Origin: Hungatella hathewayi
Lineage (GTDB): Bacteria; Bacillota; Clostridia; Lachnospirales; Lachnospiraceae
Reading direction: 5' to 3'
Length of the DNA: 64,000 bases
Assembly: GCA_025149285.1 (NCBI GenBank)
Contig: CP102274.1
Coordinates: 5,730,001 to 5,794,000, forward strand
Shown here piece by piece: positions 1 through 8,308 of this stretch (the first letter of the stretch is position 1; each line of letters begins with the position of its first letter). The translations under genes and the position numbers were made by a program. A model generated the notes under the pieces. That model searched no databases. It was given only the letters and a program-made list of their open reading frames with translations, and had not been told where the DNA came from.

Positions 1-1014
1 AGAATCGGAGCAGTATTCATTCAAATCCAGCCATACCAGATAAGTGCCCTGGCAGTCCATCATCACCGCCTTCGGCAGGTTCTCCTTTACAAACTCTTCT
101 ATATAACGGATATTTCCATCGATATAGGCTCTGGCCTGGTCCAGCCATTCCTCCCCTTCCGTATAAGCCGCGATGATGGCGGTCAGTCCAAACGGACTGC
201 ACATGCCAACGGATAAACGGTTCGAGACGACCTCTGTCCACTGCTCCTGGTACTCCTTATTCGGTATTATAATGTTGGAAAACTGCATACCGGCCAGGTT
301 GAAGGTCTTACTCGGAGCGGTACAGACGATGATTCTGTCGCTGTAGTCCGGCGCAAGTTTTAACAACGGAGTGTGCGTAACTCCGATTCTCGTTAAATCT
401 GCATGAATTTCATCGGAAATAATCCATTTATCATACTTCTTTGCAATGTCGACAACCTTCCTTAACTCATCCTCTCTCCACACACGGCCAACCGGGTTAT
501 GAGGGCTGCACAGAATCATTCCCTTTGTATTGTCATCGGCAAATTTTCTGTCCAGATCATCGAAATCCATCTCGTAGGTATTGCCTTTTCTGATGAGAGG
601 ATTATTGACCACTTTCCTGCCGTTAGCCTCCACTTTTCCGGTAAATGGATGGTAAACCGGTCTCTGGATAATCACCCCGTCTCCTTCCTTCGTCAGAAAC
701 TGAATTAAAAATGCCAGCGCCGGAACGACCCCCGGACTGAAGAATATATCATGTTTGTCGATCTCCCATCCAAAACGCTTCCGGTACCATCCCATAACGG
801 CCTGTTTGCACTCCTCATTCTCATAAACCGTATAACCGAAAATCTTCTGGTCGATCCGTTCATGAAGAGCGCGTATAATCGGCTCCGCGCAAGGCAGGTC
901 CATATCCGCGATGGATACCGGAATCGCATTCTCACCGGCTTCCTCCGGTATCGTGTCATACTTGCAGCAGTATGTGCCTCTTCTTTCTACCCGTGTGTCA
1001 AAATCATACTTCAT
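1..1014 (-). CDS. MalY/PatB-type PLP aminotransferase / C-S lyase (C-terminus cut by window edge)
   Basis: Fold-type I PLP enzyme of the MalY/PatB group, which cleaves the C-S bond of cystathionine or cysteine conjugates to pyruvate, ammonia and a thiol in the cytoplasm. The start at 1014 follows an AGGAGG-like site. The N-terminus shows the family pattern IADMDLPCAEPI, then FSPGVVPAL and SPHNPVGRVW. The PLP lysine is in SKTFNLAG at about residue 236. About 338 residues are visible of a usual 385-400, so only the tail is missing. It reads away from the 1238 gene and has its own likely promoter. Exact substrate cannot be told from sequence. Confidence 0.88.
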   Translation of the reverse strand, partial: MKYDFDTRVERRGTYCCKYDTIPEEAGENAIPVSIADMDLPCAEPIIRALHERIDQKIFGYTVYENEECKQAVMGWYRKRFGWEIDKHDIFFSPGVVPALAFLIQFLTKEGDGVIIQRPVYHPFTGKVEANGRKVVNNPLIRKGNTYEMDFDDLDRKFADDNTKGMILCSPHNPVGRVWREDELRKVVDIAKKYDKWIISDEIHADLTRIGVTHTPLLKLAPDYSDRIIVCTAPSKTFNLAGMQFSNIIIPNKEYQEQWTEVVSNRLSVGMCSPFGLTAIIAAYTEGEEWLDQARAYIDGNIRYIEEFVKENLPKAVMMDCQGTYLVWLDLNEYCSDS

Positions 1015-1094
1015 CTTGCAGCCTCCTGTCCCATGTTCCACTTTTTACATAAGCCAATTAATATTTAATCTGCTTAACTATCTATCATACTCTC

Positions 1095-1123
1095 AGATTA
1101 ATACAGTTCCTGCTGTTTGTCAA
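1095..1123 (-). promoter_or_regulatory. Likely sigma-A promoter of the MalY/PatB gene
   Basis: On the minus strand TTGACA (1118-1123) is followed after 17 bp by TAATCT (1095-1100), about 80 nt upstream of the start codon. The -35 is perfect and the -10 weak. Confidence 0.5.
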
Positions 1124-1140
1124 CTGAAATCTTTCAACGC

Positions 1141-1169
1141 TTGAATCTGCCCGTAAACCATGGTATGAT
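1141..1169 (+). promoter_or_regulatory. Likely sigma-A promoter of the small DUF2007-like gene
   Basis: TTGAAT (1141-1146), a 17-bp spacer, then TATGAT (1164-1169), about 70 nt before the start codon at 1238. Confidence 0.55.
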
Positions 1170-1237
1170 ACAGGTAATTCATACTATCTGTAATGGGAAC
1201 TGCCAAACCGCAACCAGAACATGGAGGGTGTACCAAG

Positions 1238-1489
1238 ATGATCACCATATTTAACAGAAAAGAACTGGCAATTACTTATTCCATCAGTGAGCAGGCACGA
1301 ATCCGTAATCTTCTGGCGGCCGAAGGAATCAAATACATCATCGATACCAAAGGGACTTTCATGCGTAATTTTGGATCGCGGGGAGCCACCATACAGCAGT
1401 TTGGTGAGAATATCACGGCCGGCACAGAATACCGAATCTACGTTTTGAAATCAGATTATGACAAAGCATCACATCTTATCCATAAGTAA
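1238..1489 (+). CDS. Small DUF2007-like protein
   Basis: An 83-residue protein. I chose the ATG at 1238 because GGAGGG lies about 8 nt upstream; a longer reading from 1193 would contain this ribosome site. The pattern is a short beta strand (ITIFNRKELAITYS), a helix (SEQARIRNLLAAEGI), a YIIDTKG strand and a closing strand-helix (YRIYVLKSDYDKASHLI). This is the ferredoxin-like layout of DUF2007 'putative signal transducing' proteins. The middle contains a Gly-rich turn. No catalytic residues are seen. It is monocistronic, with a promoter before it and a strong hairpin after it. Function unknown; the family call is by pattern only. Confidence 0.65.
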   Translation: MITIFNRKELAITYSISEQARIRNLLAAEGIKYIIDTKGTFMRNFGSRGATIQQFGENITAGTEYRIYVLKSDYDKASHLIHK

Positions 1490-1499
1490 CAGGACAGAC

Positions 1500-1545
1500 A
1501 GGGCCGCAGCGAAAGTTCTATGCTTTCGCTGCGGCCCTGTCTCTT
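1500..1545. terminator. Bidirectional terminator between the small + gene and the MarR gene
   Basis: A perfect 16-bp stem (1500-1515 with 1523-1538) and 7-nt loop sit between convergent genes. The + side ends in TGTCTCTTATT. The T-rich stretch on the minus side is weaker. Confidence 0.8.
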
Positions 1546-2044
1546 ATTCGGCCCCGCTGTTTCCCGACAGCTGCCGGCTTTCCTCTACGTCCAGCTTAAA
1601 CGCTCTGTTTAACTGCTTCTGAATTCCAATATACGTTCTCATCTCCTCCTCGGAGATCCCATCCAGCATATGATACGTCCTCTCATAGCAGGCATTCTCA
1701 AACTCTTCATGCTTTTTATAAATCACTTTCCCTTCCTCTGTCAGATAAAGGTTATATTCCCGGTTATTCTTTTCGTTCCGCTCCTGCCTGATCCATTCCT
1801 TTTTCTTAAGCTTGCGGATCAGCTGGGAGCAGGCGCTGTTGGTCTTATCAAACACCCGGGACAGTTCCGAAGCTGTAATTCCCGGCTGGTCACCGACGGC
1901 CTTAATAATCTGAGATTCTGCCTGGTAGAGGACGGTTCCGCGATAATCATGGAGCAGCGAATCGTATTCTTCAATCGCATCGACGCCTTCATCCAGCGTT
2001 TTTAACAGTTCACAAAATAATTCATATCGTTTTTCTACACCCAT
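1544..2044 (-). CDS. MarR-family transcriptional regulator
   Basis: A 166-residue winged-helix regulator. The start at 2044 is preferred over the in-frame 2104 because a promoter lies at 2075-2104, inside the longer reading, and GGGAAGAGAG precedes 2044. The wHTH spans roughly residues 45-115: ITASELSRVF, NSACSQLIRKLKKKEWI as recognition region, and a wing around ERNEKNNREYNLYLTEEG. Flanking helices form the usual dimer region. MarR proteins are ligand-responsive repressors of efflux or stress genes. It lies 75 bp downstream of the ABC/DUF4340 operon in the same direction but has its own promoter, so control of that operon is possible but unproven. Confidence 0.85.
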   Translation of the reverse strand: MGVEKRYELFCELLKTLDEGVDAIEEYDSLLHDYRGTVLYQAESQIIKAVGDQPGITASELSRVFDKTNSACSQLIRKLKKKEWIRQERNEKNNREYNLYLTEEGKVIYKKHEEFENACYERTYHMLDGISEEEMRTYIGIQKQLNRAFKLDVEESRQLSGNSGAE

Positions 2045-2074
2045 AGCCCCACTCTCTTCCCTGTTGGTTCCTTT

Positions 2075-2104
2075 ATTGTAAGTGGAAAGGCAGGTATTTG
2101 TCAA
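2075..2104 (-). promoter_or_regulatory. Promoter of the MarR gene
   Basis: Minus-strand TTGACA (2099-2104), 18-bp spacer, TACAAT (2075-2080). It lies in the gap between the DUF4340 gene and the MarR gene. Confidence 0.65.
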
Positions 2105-2119
2105 TATGGAGGGGCTTTT

Positions 2120-3136
2120 CTACTGATCATTTCCCGTGTCTGCGGTCATGCATTGATCGAGAGCTGTCTTGTCGATTTCGTTCACATACTTAGAATCCTC
2201 TGTCCTCGTATAGTAGGTGGTTCCGTCCTCGCCGGGATTGCCAACCGACAGGCTGAATGTTTTATCTTCCCCGTCCTTTTCGTACGTGTAGCTCAGCACC
2301 GCCTGCGGATGATCCAGCCCGTAACCGGCCAGTTCTTCATCCGTCACCTTATAGTTTGCACAGCTCTTCACGACGAGACCGCTGAGCGAATCGGCCAGTA
2401 CATTCAGCGCCGAATTGTCCGGCAGTTTGTTGTCTTCCGTATCATCCGACCCCCGGTACCAGGCGATGGTTCCGTCTTCACTTTCCGCCGAACCAGATTG
2501 AGGTGAGGTCTCCTCAGCCAGTTTCTTCTTCACATAATGTTCGCTGACGCCGTTTTTCTCAATCGTGATCGACTGAATATCAGTCCCCACGACAGCCGGA
2601 AATTCTTCCAGAGCCATCATGTCCTCCAGCCCGTAGGCCGTCTCGTCAAACAGGGAGGAGCTGATGAGACAGGGGACATTCTGGCCGTCGATCACGGCAT
2701 AATAATTACCGCCGTCCGTCTTATCTCCAATGAGAATGGTAACGGTCTTCCCGTCATCCGCCGATACCGTTACCCGCCGCAGCGGTGTGTCCAGGCCGTA
2801 TGCGGCAAGGTCGTCTCCTCCCTCCAGCCTTCTTACTGCCGGAAGCTTCTTTACCGTTCCTGCCAGAGAATCCATACGGGTCGTATTGACCGGAAACTGG
2901 TCGTCACCATCATAAGTCCAGGAATCGCCATCCTTTGTAAATGCCAGTACATTTCCATCGTTATCATAGGAAATGGCCTCTATATCAGAGAAATCGGTCA
3001 TATATATTTTTTCTGTCTCCGCCTGCTGCCGTTCCTTTTCCTTTGTATGATCCTGATACGCCCCGACACCGGCATAGATGACGCCCAGTGCCGCGACCAC
3101 CAGACAGCCTGCAAGCAGTCCGTAATTCTTCTTCAT
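2120..3136 (-). CDS. DUF4340 domain protein, membrane anchored
   Basis: 338 residues. An N-terminal membrane segment (about residues 5-26) is followed by an extracytoplasmic part with two DUF4340-like repeats. Each has the pattern 'leucine-x-x-YGLD-x-P' followed by beta strands: AAYGLDTPLRRVTV near 110 and AGYGLDHPQAVLSY near 270. DUF4340 proteins typically close operons encoding GldF/GldG-type ABC systems, and that is the case here, as it follows the GldG-like gene after 47 bp. The likely role is an accessory exported subunit of that transporter. The biochemical function of the family is not known. Confidence 0.85.
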   Translation of the reverse strand: MKKNYGLLAGCLVVAALGVIYAGVGAYQDHTKEKERQQAETEKIYMTDFSDIEAISYDNDGNVLAFTKDGDSWTYDGDDQFPVNTTRMDSLAGTVKKLPAVRRLEGGDDLAAYGLDTPLRRVTVSADDGKTVTILIGDKTDGGNYYAVIDGQNVPCLISSSLFDETAYGLEDMMALEEFPAVVGTDIQSITIEKNGVSEHYVKKKLAEETSPQSGSAESEDGTIAWYRGSDDTEDNKLPDNSALNVLADSLSGLVVKSCANYKVTDEELAGYGLDHPQAVLSYTYEKDGEDKTFSLSVGNPGEDGTTYYTRTEDSKYVNEIDKTALDQCMTADTGNDQ

Positions 3137-3183
3137 TGCCGCGCCTCCATTTTCATTTTACCGTGCAGATCTGTCATAACCTG

Positions 3184-4554
3184 CTACAAACGTCTCCGTT
3201 TCAGCCATACCATAAGCCCCGCCGCCACGGTTGCCACCGGGATAACGAGAATAAAAACGATTCCCCACATGCCGCCATGCGTTACGGTGTTATAGGTAAC
3301 CTCAAGGCTCTTGGATGGGATGGAGACATTGGTAACATCTTCGAAATTGGCCGTTACCGCATTCATAAACAGGTCTAAATTGGTGAGATTCGAAAAGGTA
3401 CTGTTTAATCCGTCGTCAATCAGGGAAGGCGTACCGAATACGGTAAGTCTTGCAGTCCCGGAATCCAGTGTTTTCTCTGCCATCGCGCCGAGAAGATACG
3501 TCCCCGGTGTCTGACTGCTCTCTGTGACAAGCATGCCGCCATCCGTCGTCTCCATAAACGGCTCTACCGTAACGCCGTCGGGAAGTGTGTCCAGCTGGTT
3601 TAATGCAGACGACTGAAGGATCAGAGCGGTGCTCTTTCTGTCAATTCCGTTCGTTATCTCACTGCCCGATACAAGCGTCGGGAAAATGTAGTAGGGATTG
3701 TTCTGATAGCAGCTCTTCGTATCGGCCGCCAGTCCATGTTCCATATTCAGACCGTAAGCGTTTAAGACGGCATTTAAGTTGGGGCGGTCCTTATCGGAAT
3801 ATCCGGCGATCAAAAGCACCTTTCCTCCGCCGTCTAAGTAGTCCGTCACCATGGTTTTTTCGTCGTCTGCCAGATCGCTGACCGGCGCATTGATCAGGAG
3901 AAGCTCACAATCCTCCGGGATCCCGCCTCCGGTCAGTAAATTAACGGTATTTACCGTAAGGCCCGACTTTTCCAGGAGATCGGACGCAAATGTTCCTAAG
4001 GCTGCCTCCCCGTGGCCCTCCGTCACATAAATATTTTTCTGCACATCGTTCGTCACGTAGGAGACCGCACTGGTCAGCTGGCCCTCTCCGTCGAACTCCG
4101 TCTCCTTCGTCTGGCCGTAGTAATAGTAAGACATCTGGTCATACTTAATAATATCGCTCATCTGGATCGTTTCAGTCTTTCCGTTATCCTCGCACACCAC
4201 CAGAATCGTATTGTTTTCCGCATTCAGCTGTTTTACCCGGTCCGGGTGAAGAACGGAATCTACGGTCTCCGCCTTAATATGATCGGAAAGGTCCGCATAC
4301 CGGTTTACAAAGCTTGTAATTCTGTCATCCACCATGGTTGGATCCGCCACCACATAAATCGTAACGTTCTTATCGAGAGATGCCAAAAGCTCCTTCGTCG
4401 TATCTCCCACTGTATAAATCTGTGTACCGCTTAAATCCCATCGGCGCACCTTTTCGGGAAGACGGCCTACGATCATATTTAACAGCACGACAGCGGCGAT
4501 TACGATCACGGAAAGGATCGCAGCATAACCGCCTTTTTTCAGTTTTCTTGTCAT
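3184..4554 (-). CDS. GldG-like ABC-associated exported protein
   Basis: 456 residues with an N-terminal membrane segment (about 10-32), a long extracellular domain and a C-terminal segment (about 428-450) ending in KRRRL. The middle matches the ABC-type uncharacterised transport / GldG domain (DUF4350-like): a Rossmann-type region around VTEGHGEAALG, then CELLLINAPVSDLADDE and GGKVLLIAGYSDKDRPNL. In gliding bacteria GldG partners GldF and GldA. In Firmicutes the same trio occurs without gliding, with unknown cargo. It lies between the permease (26 bp upstream) and the DUF4340 gene. Confidence 0.85.
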   Translation of the reverse strand: MTRKLKKGGYAAILSVIVIAAVVLLNMIVGRLPEKVRRWDLSGTQIYTVGDTTKELLASLDKNVTIYVVADPTMVDDRITSFVNRYADLSDHIKAETVDSVLHPDRVKQLNAENNTILVVCEDNGKTETIQMSDIIKYDQMSYYYYGQTKETEFDGEGQLTSAVSYVTNDVQKNIYVTEGHGEAALGTFASDLLEKSGLTVNTVNLLTGGGIPEDCELLLINAPVSDLADDEKTMVTDYLDGGGKVLLIAGYSDKDRPNLNAVLNAYGLNMEHGLAADTKSCYQNNPYYIFPTLVSGSEITNGIDRKSTALILQSSALNQLDTLPDGVTVEPFMETTDGGMLVTESSQTPGTYLLGAMAEKTLDSGTARLTVFGTPSLIDDGLNSTFSNLTNLDLFMNAVTANFEDVTNVSIPSKSLEVTYNTVTHGGMWGIVFILVIPVATVAAGLMVWLKRRRL

Positions 4555-4579
4555 TTTAGCCTCCTTATACAGTGCTGTA

Positions 4580-5446
4580 CTAGCTCCATCTGCGTTTTTC
4601 CACGGACTGCACGGTCAGAAATACCAGCAGAAATATAATGCTCACATAGTAAATGAGACCACCCGCGTCAAAAATATAGTTGCTGGCAAAATTCTGAAAC
4701 ACATCCGTAACCGCAATCTTTTCTACAAGAGTAACAAACGCACGGTCAAACATGCTCTTTTTGGCAACATACGCTCCCACCAGGGCGACGACTCCCGCCG
4801 CCTCCAGCACGATTGCCAGAAGGTTATGGCTCGTTACACGATGGAGGATCACCACGCACAGTGTCCAGAGAATCAGGAAGCCGACCAGCGACCCGGAGGC
4901 CGACGTCGGAAGGAAATTCACGAGGCTGGGCCACAGAAGCAGCAGTAATATGGCTCCAAAGGTCCCCACCGCCGCGATGATCTGGCTCTCTGTCGTGGAA
5001 GATATAAACATTCCAATGGCAATATAGACACAGCCCAGAAGGAAGAACGCCAGAATTGACGCATAATCTGCCTTTAAATACGCAGTGCCGTTCATCTTTA
5101 TGATGAGCGGGCAAAGACAGGAGATGAGGACCGGGACCGCAAATACGGTTACCATGGACAGATATTTGGCCAGCACCATGTTCGGTACCGAAACCGGCGC
5201 CGTGAGAAGAAGCTGGTCAGTCTTTGTCTTTCTGTCATCCGCAAAGCTTCTCATGGTCAGAACCGGAATTCCGATCATCACTATGGTCACCATACCGGAC
5301 AGCGTATAGGAAAAATACGGATATCCGCTCATCAGATTGTAAGCCATAAAGTAAATTCCGACAAACAGAACCAGAAAAGCAATGAATACATATCCGGTCA
5401 TACATTGGAAATACGATTTCAATTCCCTTTTATAAATCGCCGCCAT
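4580..5446 (-). CDS. ABC transporter permease, GldF/ABC-2 type
   Basis: 288 residues with about six hydrophobic segments, of the ABC2_membrane_3 type. The N-terminus AAIYKRELKSYF is typical of GldF-like permeases, with a cytoplasmic loop FADDRKTKTDQLLLTAPVSV that contacts the ATPase in this family. The gene abuts the ATPase stop codon (5446/5447), so the two are translationally coupled. It forms the membrane channel of the exporter with the GldG-like and DUF4340 partners. Confidence 0.88.
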   Translation of the reverse strand: MAAIYKRELKSYFQCMTGYVFIAFLVLFVGIYFMAYNLMSGYPYFSYTLSGMVTIVMIGIPVLTMRSFADDRKTKTDQLLLTAPVSVPNMVLAKYLSMVTVFAVPVLISCLCPLIIKMNGTAYLKADYASILAFFLLGCVYIAIGMFISSTTESQIIAAVGTFGAILLLLLWPSLVNFLPTSASGSLVGFLILWTLCVVILHRVTSHNLLAIVLEAAGVVALVGAYVAKKSMFDRAFVTLVEKIAVTDVFQNFASNYIFDAGGLIYYVSIIFLLVFLTVQSVEKRRWS

Positions 5447-6511
5447 TTATACTTCCTCCTTTTCTGTTTCCATCACGGAGTCTTCGTCTGAAGCATCTTC
5501 GCCGTCCGCCGTATCCAAAGTATCTTCGGCAGTCAGCTCCAGGAATACCTGCTCTAAAGATGCTTTTGTGGTCTGCATGGAGAGAATGGGGATTTTCCGG
5601 TCTGCAAACGCAAAGAATATGGTCTCTCTGATGTCTGTCTGAGAGGCACCATCCGGGGAGGAAGCGGCTGCTTCCGCGTAGTCTGAGCCCTCCGACTCTG
5701 CCGCCAGCCGGAAGGTCACCTTTCTCACATCTTCTCCGCCATTTTCGTTTACCGCGATTTCTTCCACCCCGCGAATGGGCTCAAGGATCTCTCTGATCGT
5801 TTCTTCCTGTCCCTTCACGAGCAGTTCCATGCCGGACGCGCCGGCCATCTGGCGCTCCAGATTCTCCGGTGTATCGCTGGCAATCAGCTTTCCATGGTCA
5901 ATAATCAGGATGCGGTCGCAGACCGCGCTGACTTCGGACAGAATGTGGGAGCTTAAGATTACCGTATGCTTTTCGCCCAGTTCCCGGATCGTATCACGGA
6001 TCTCAATGATCTGTTTGGGATCGAGTCCCACCGTTGGTTCATCTAAAATAATGACAGGAGGCATGCCGAGCACGGCCTGAGCCAGCCCTACACGCTGCCT
6101 GTAGCCTTTGGACAGATTTCGGATCAGCCTGCCCTGCACGTCTTCCAGCTTCGCCAGAGCCACCACCTCACCGATGGCCTCTTTCCGCTCCTTCTTCGGT
6201 ATCTGCTTTAATTCCGCTGCAAAATCCAGCTGCTCCATCACCGTCATATCGGCATAAAGAGGAGGAAGCTCCGGCAGATAGCCGATACATTTCTTCGCTT
6301 CCTCAGGTTCTTCCAGTATGTTGTGTCCGTTAATCAGGACATCTCCTTCCGTGGCACCGATATAACCGGTCATGATGTTCATGGTAGTCGATTTTCCGGC
6401 GCCGTTAGGCCCTAAAAATCCGTAAATCTGACCATCCTCTATGGTAAAATTCAGATGGTCCACTGCCAGATGGCCGCCGTAATCTTTTACAAGATTCTTC
6501 ACTTCTATCAA
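5447..6511 (-). CDS. ABC transporter ATP-binding protein, GldA/CcmA type
   Basis: 354 residues. I place the start at a TTG (6511) rather than the in-frame ATG at 6652. AGGAGG lies 7-8 nt before the TTG, the product then begins with the canonical LIEVKNLVKDYG, and the extra upstream stretch overlaps a palindromic repeat. Motifs are Walker A GPNGAGKST (about 36-44), signature LSKGYRQRVGL (about 133-143), Walker B VIILDEPTVGLDP, and the H-loop HILSEV. The C-terminal third is an acidic extension (SDEDSVMETEKEE) beyond the ATPase core. It energises the permease encoded next. Confidence 0.93.
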   Translation of the reverse strand: MIEVKNLVKDYGGHLAVDHLNFTIEDGQIYGFLGPNGAGKSTTMNIMTGYIGATEGDVLINGHNILEEPEEAKKCIGYLPELPPLYADMTVMEQLDFAAELKQIPKKERKEAIGEVVALAKLEDVQGRLIRNLSKGYRQRVGLAQAVLGMPPVIILDEPTVGLDPKQIIEIRDTIRELGEKHTVILSSHILSEVSAVCDRILIIDHGKLIASDTPENLERQMAGASGMELLVKGQEETIREILEPIRGVEEIAVNENGGEDVRKVTFRLAAESEGSDYAEAAASSPDGASQTDIRETIFFAFADRKIPILSMQTTKASLEQVFLELTAEDTLDTADGEDASDEDSVMETEKEEV

Positions 6512-6530
6512 CTCGTTCTCCTCCTGATTT

Positions 6531-6588
6531 TTTATTTCCGCGGCAATGAGACAAACGGACACGCCGGCGCGTCCATTTGGCGGCTGCC
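6531..6588 (-). repeat. Palindromic leader repeat, copy 1
   Basis: On the minus strand the element runs GGCAGCCGCCAAAT, then the palindrome GGACGCGCCGGCGTGTCC, then GTTTGTCTCATTGCCGCGG and AAATAAA. It ends 19 nt before the TTG start of the ABC ATPase. A second copy (42729-42787) lies in the same orientation 20 nt before a lacI start. The core can fold as a hairpin, with an outer GGCA/TTGCC pairing. Role unknown. Confidence 0.8.
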
Positions 6589-6780
6589 GGGTTTTTGACT
6601 TATGCCGGCAGGAGTGGGGCCGTAAAAGCTGCCCGCACCGCATGCACCGCATATCCGGTGTTAGTACATAGCGTAAAAAATAATTGTGATGATTCTGTGT
6701 TCATATTTTGATGTTTTTGTGATAAAAGTGTGAACCGTTAAGGGGACGGCTGTATCGTATCTGTTTTTACACCTTCTGCA
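6589..6780. other. Intergenic stretch with no recognised gene
   Basis: This part of the 345-bp gap before the ABC operon probably carries its promoter, but I could not place a convincing -35/-10 pair. The DNA near 6670-6740 is AT-rich. No small ORF with a good ribosome site was seen. Confidence 0.5.
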
Positions 6781-6842
6781 AAAATAAAAAGATTCCATGG
6801 AATTCCGTGCTTTCACACTTAATGTTCCATAGAATCTTCTTA
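6781..6842 (-). terminator. Terminator of the RibD-C/DHFR-like gene
   Basis: An inverted repeat AAGATTCTATGGAA ... TTCCATGGAATCTT (minus strand, one G-U pair, loop about 22 nt) is followed by TTTTTATTTTTG. It lies just after the stop codon of the 6857 gene. Confidence 0.65.
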
Positions 6843-6856
6843 CATTTGTTAATTTT

Positions 6857-7540
6857 CTATTTTGTTACTTGATATCTCAGACGAATATAGGAATCTTCCA
6901 AAACCTCACACGTTTCGAGCTGCAGCACTCCCAATAAATTTAATTCTTCCATCGATGTGATAGAACTCCCGTCGATAAGAGTGGAGATATCTTTTCCTCC
7001 TATCAATACAGGAGCCACGACGATGTCTATATAATCAATCAGCTTATTTCTTAGAAAAAGTCCATTCAAGGTGCCGCCTGACTGGATTGTTAACCGTTTA
7101 CAGCCATACTCTTCTTCTAAAACTTTTAATGCGTCCGCTAAATCCAAAGAATCCTGTTTGATAATGTGTAAATTGTCTGCCGTGACGGAAAATGCCGGAT
7201 GGACAGGATTTTGCGTAATCAATACAAACTCCTTTGACCATTCACAGAAGTAGCGAACTCCGTGTTCTGTTAAGTGATGATTATCCAAAAGCACAAAAGA
7301 TACCGGTGATTTTGATGGAAACTCTTTTTCGTTGACCCCTAATTTTTTCTGAACTCTTCCCGTATTAAATGACCATAAATCTGTCATTTGCTCTAACTCG
7401 TAATACTGGTGCAGTCCTTCTTTCACACCCTTGATACATGGAAAATTTTTGTCTACGTCCAGTTCATCGGATGCACCTGTAGTGATTTTCCCATCTACGG
7501 ACATCAGCATAAATAATGTCGTTACTGGTCTGTTGTTCAT
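6857..7540 (-). CDS. RibD C-terminal / dihydrofolate reductase-like NADPH reductase
   Basis: 227 residues from the ATG at 7540, which has GGGAGG about 11 nt upstream; a TTG further up overlaps that site. The protein matches the RibD_C fold: TTLFMLMSVDGKITTG at the N-terminus (the usual 'S-DGkia' motif), central LTIQSGGTLNGLFLRNKLIDY and VVAPVLIGGKDISTL. RibD_C reduces the ribosylamino side chain in riboflavin synthesis, but stand-alone copies like this have many other or unknown substrates. No other rib genes are nearby, so a riboflavin role is not implied. It has its own terminator and no partner genes. Confidence 0.82.
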   Translation of the reverse strand: MNNRPVTTLFMLMSVDGKITTGASDELDVDKNFPCIKGVKEGLHQYYELEQMTDLWSFNTGRVQKKLGVNEKEFPSKSPVSFVLLDNHHLTEHGVRYFCEWSKEFVLITQNPVHPAFSVTADNLHIIKQDSLDLADALKVLEEEYGCKRLTIQSGGTLNGLFLRNKLIDYIDIVVAPVLIGGKDISTLIDGSSITSMEELNLLGVLQLETCEVLEDSYIRLRYQVTK

Positions 7541-7660
7541 GATCCTGTTACCTCCCAAGCTCCACGTTTTAAGGATATTATACCGTTATTCAGCAATATC
7601 GGCAATCAAATCATGAACCGGATTATTTACTGTTCCTGTGGAAAACCAAAGAGATTCCTT

Positions 7661-8281
7661 TTATTTTGCGTCTGTGTCAGGAAAAAAATGTTCCTCCAGC
7701 ATCGCACACAGCGTGTGATAGACGGGCAGATGCAGTTCCTGCACGTCGGCTGTCACCTCCGCCGGAACTGCCAGGCATACGTCGCTGATTCCCTTCAAGA
7801 CTCCTCCCGTTTTTCCGGTCATGGATATGACAGAAAGTCCTCTGGCCTTTGCCACTCTGGCGGCGTTTACCACATTTACGGAATTACCGGATGTGCTGAT
7901 TGCCGCCAAAACATCACCGCGCCTGCCATAGCCGTATACCTGCTGGGCAAATACCAGTTCCGGGGCCACATCATTTAAAAATGCAGTGGACAACGCGCTG
8001 TGCCCCGTCAACGAGATTGCAGGAAGCGCTCCCTGCAGGCGGTCTCCCAGATCTCCCAGTCCCTCTCTTTCGGCACTGTCAAGCGGACGTTTTTTATAAA
8101 AACCTTTCATCAGCTCCCCAACAATATGATCGCAATCCGCCGCGCTGCCTCCATTACCGCAGAGCAGCAGTTTTCCTCCCTGTGAGTAAGCATCTTCCAG
8201 CAGGTCATAAGCACGCATCAGTTCTCCCTCCATATCAATTAACACGGGAAAACGCTGCATAAGCCGTTTTAAATGGTCCAT
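7661..8281 (-). CDS. SIS-domain isomerase, phosphoheptose isomerase (GmhA)-like
   Basis: 206 residues, the usual GmhA length. It carries the sugar-phosphate loop CGNGGSAADCDHIVGEL (about 42-58), whose H-x3-E matches the GmhA metal/catalytic pair. AISTSGNSVNVV is the second phosphate-binding serine loop. VQELHLPVYHTL near the end holds the Gln and His that complete the GmhA site. GmhA converts sedoheptulose-7-phosphate to D-glycero-D-manno-heptose-7-phosphate. This is the last gene of the glycan operon, 27 bp after GH38. The operon also encodes a sedoheptulokinase-like kinase, so the substrate may be a ketose phosphate made there. Isomerase specificity is inferred. Confidence 0.78.
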   Translation of the reverse strand: MDHLKRLMQRFPVLIDMEGELMRAYDLLEDAYSQGGKLLLCGNGGSAADCDHIVGELMKGFYKKRPLDSAEREGLGDLGDRLQGALPAISLTGHSALSTAFLNDVAPELVFAQQVYGYGRRGDVLAAISTSGNSVNVVNAARVAKARGLSVISMTGKTGGVLKGISDVCLAVPAEVTADVQELHLPVYHTLCAMLEEHFFPDTDAK

Positions 8282-8308
8282 ACTCTCTCCCTTTCTCTGT
8301 TAGCTGCC

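Noticed and set aside
2045..2104. Longer MarR start at 2104
   Set aside because: A consensus promoter overlaps this stretch and a good ribosome site precedes 2044.
6512..6652. N-terminal extension of the ABC ATPase from an ATG at 6652
   Set aside because: It overlaps the palindromic repeat, contains no family sequence, and the TTG at 6511 has an AGGAGG site and gives the normal N-terminus.
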